A DNA stretch of 64,000 bases from Xestospongia bergquistia (Eukaryota > Porifera > Demospongiae > Haplosclerida > Petrosiidae), in the NCBI GenBank assembly GCA_963965975.1, contig OZ014422.1:4735155-4799154 (forward strand), written 5' to 3'. The notes beneath the pieces are model-generated. The model was not told the origin of the DNA. It worked only from the letters and a program-made list of their open reading frames with translations, and did not search any database. Below, one piece after another: positions 63,934 through 64,000 of this stretch (position 1 is the stretch's first letter; the number at the start of each line of letters is the position of its first letter). The position numbers and the translations under genes are program-made.

Positions 63934-64000
63934 CTGAAAGCTCCTATGGAATGACAGGTTTATAAAGATTTTAAACATGTGAGAATTATTTAAATCAAGT

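Overview
The window looks like nuclear DNA of an early-branching animal, most likely a demosponge. The evidence is indirect: AT-rich sequence, animal-type spliced genes (INTS1 and CLEC16A orthologues), very short introns (38-60 nt, GT-AG) mixed with a few long ones, and many small inverted-repeat transposons. The species cannot be fixed from the sequence alone.

Layout. (1) 1-32373 is one uninterrupted satellite array with a monomer of about 141-143 bp, roughly 225-230 copies by length, entering from beyond the left edge. It has three zones with different monomer subfamilies (about 1-8230, 8231-25630, 25631-32373), higher-order duplications (for example a 1430-bp, ten-monomer unit around 22-24.3 kb), and a 2.4-kb block in reverse orientation at 12101-14478. 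Each monomer carries a 31-bp palindrome. No open frame of 60 codons exists on either strand here. (2) The array stops abruptly at about 32373 against a scrap of a Ty3/Gypsy-type gag fossil and a small foldback element. (3) 33102-35608 (minus) is a six-exon gene for a 424-residue PH-domain protein. (4) Head to head with it, 111 bp away, begins INTS1 (plus, 35720-55154, 29 exons, 2009 residues), the scaffold subunit of the Integrator complex; its frame stays open across every junction proposed here. Its 6.3-kb intron 27 holds a decayed hAT transposon with a second hAT fragment inside it, and a TTAA-flanked piggyBac-like MITE. (5) Tail to tail with INTS1 lies the 3' half of a CLEC16A orthologue (minus, 63933-55907, nine exons visible, N-terminal part beyond the right edge), with MITEs in its introns and a 57-bp coding minisatellite in its last exon.

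The genes are ordinary single-copy housekeeping genes that need not work together: INTS1 in snRNA/mRNA 3'-end processing and transcription attenuation, CLEC16A in endosome/mitophagy control. The PH gene and INTS1 probably share one short bidirectional promoter containing a CACGTG E-box and a TGACTCA site. The most unusual structure is the satellite: its palindromic monomer, its zoned and inverted organisation, and its sharp edge less than 1 kb from an apparently intact gene.
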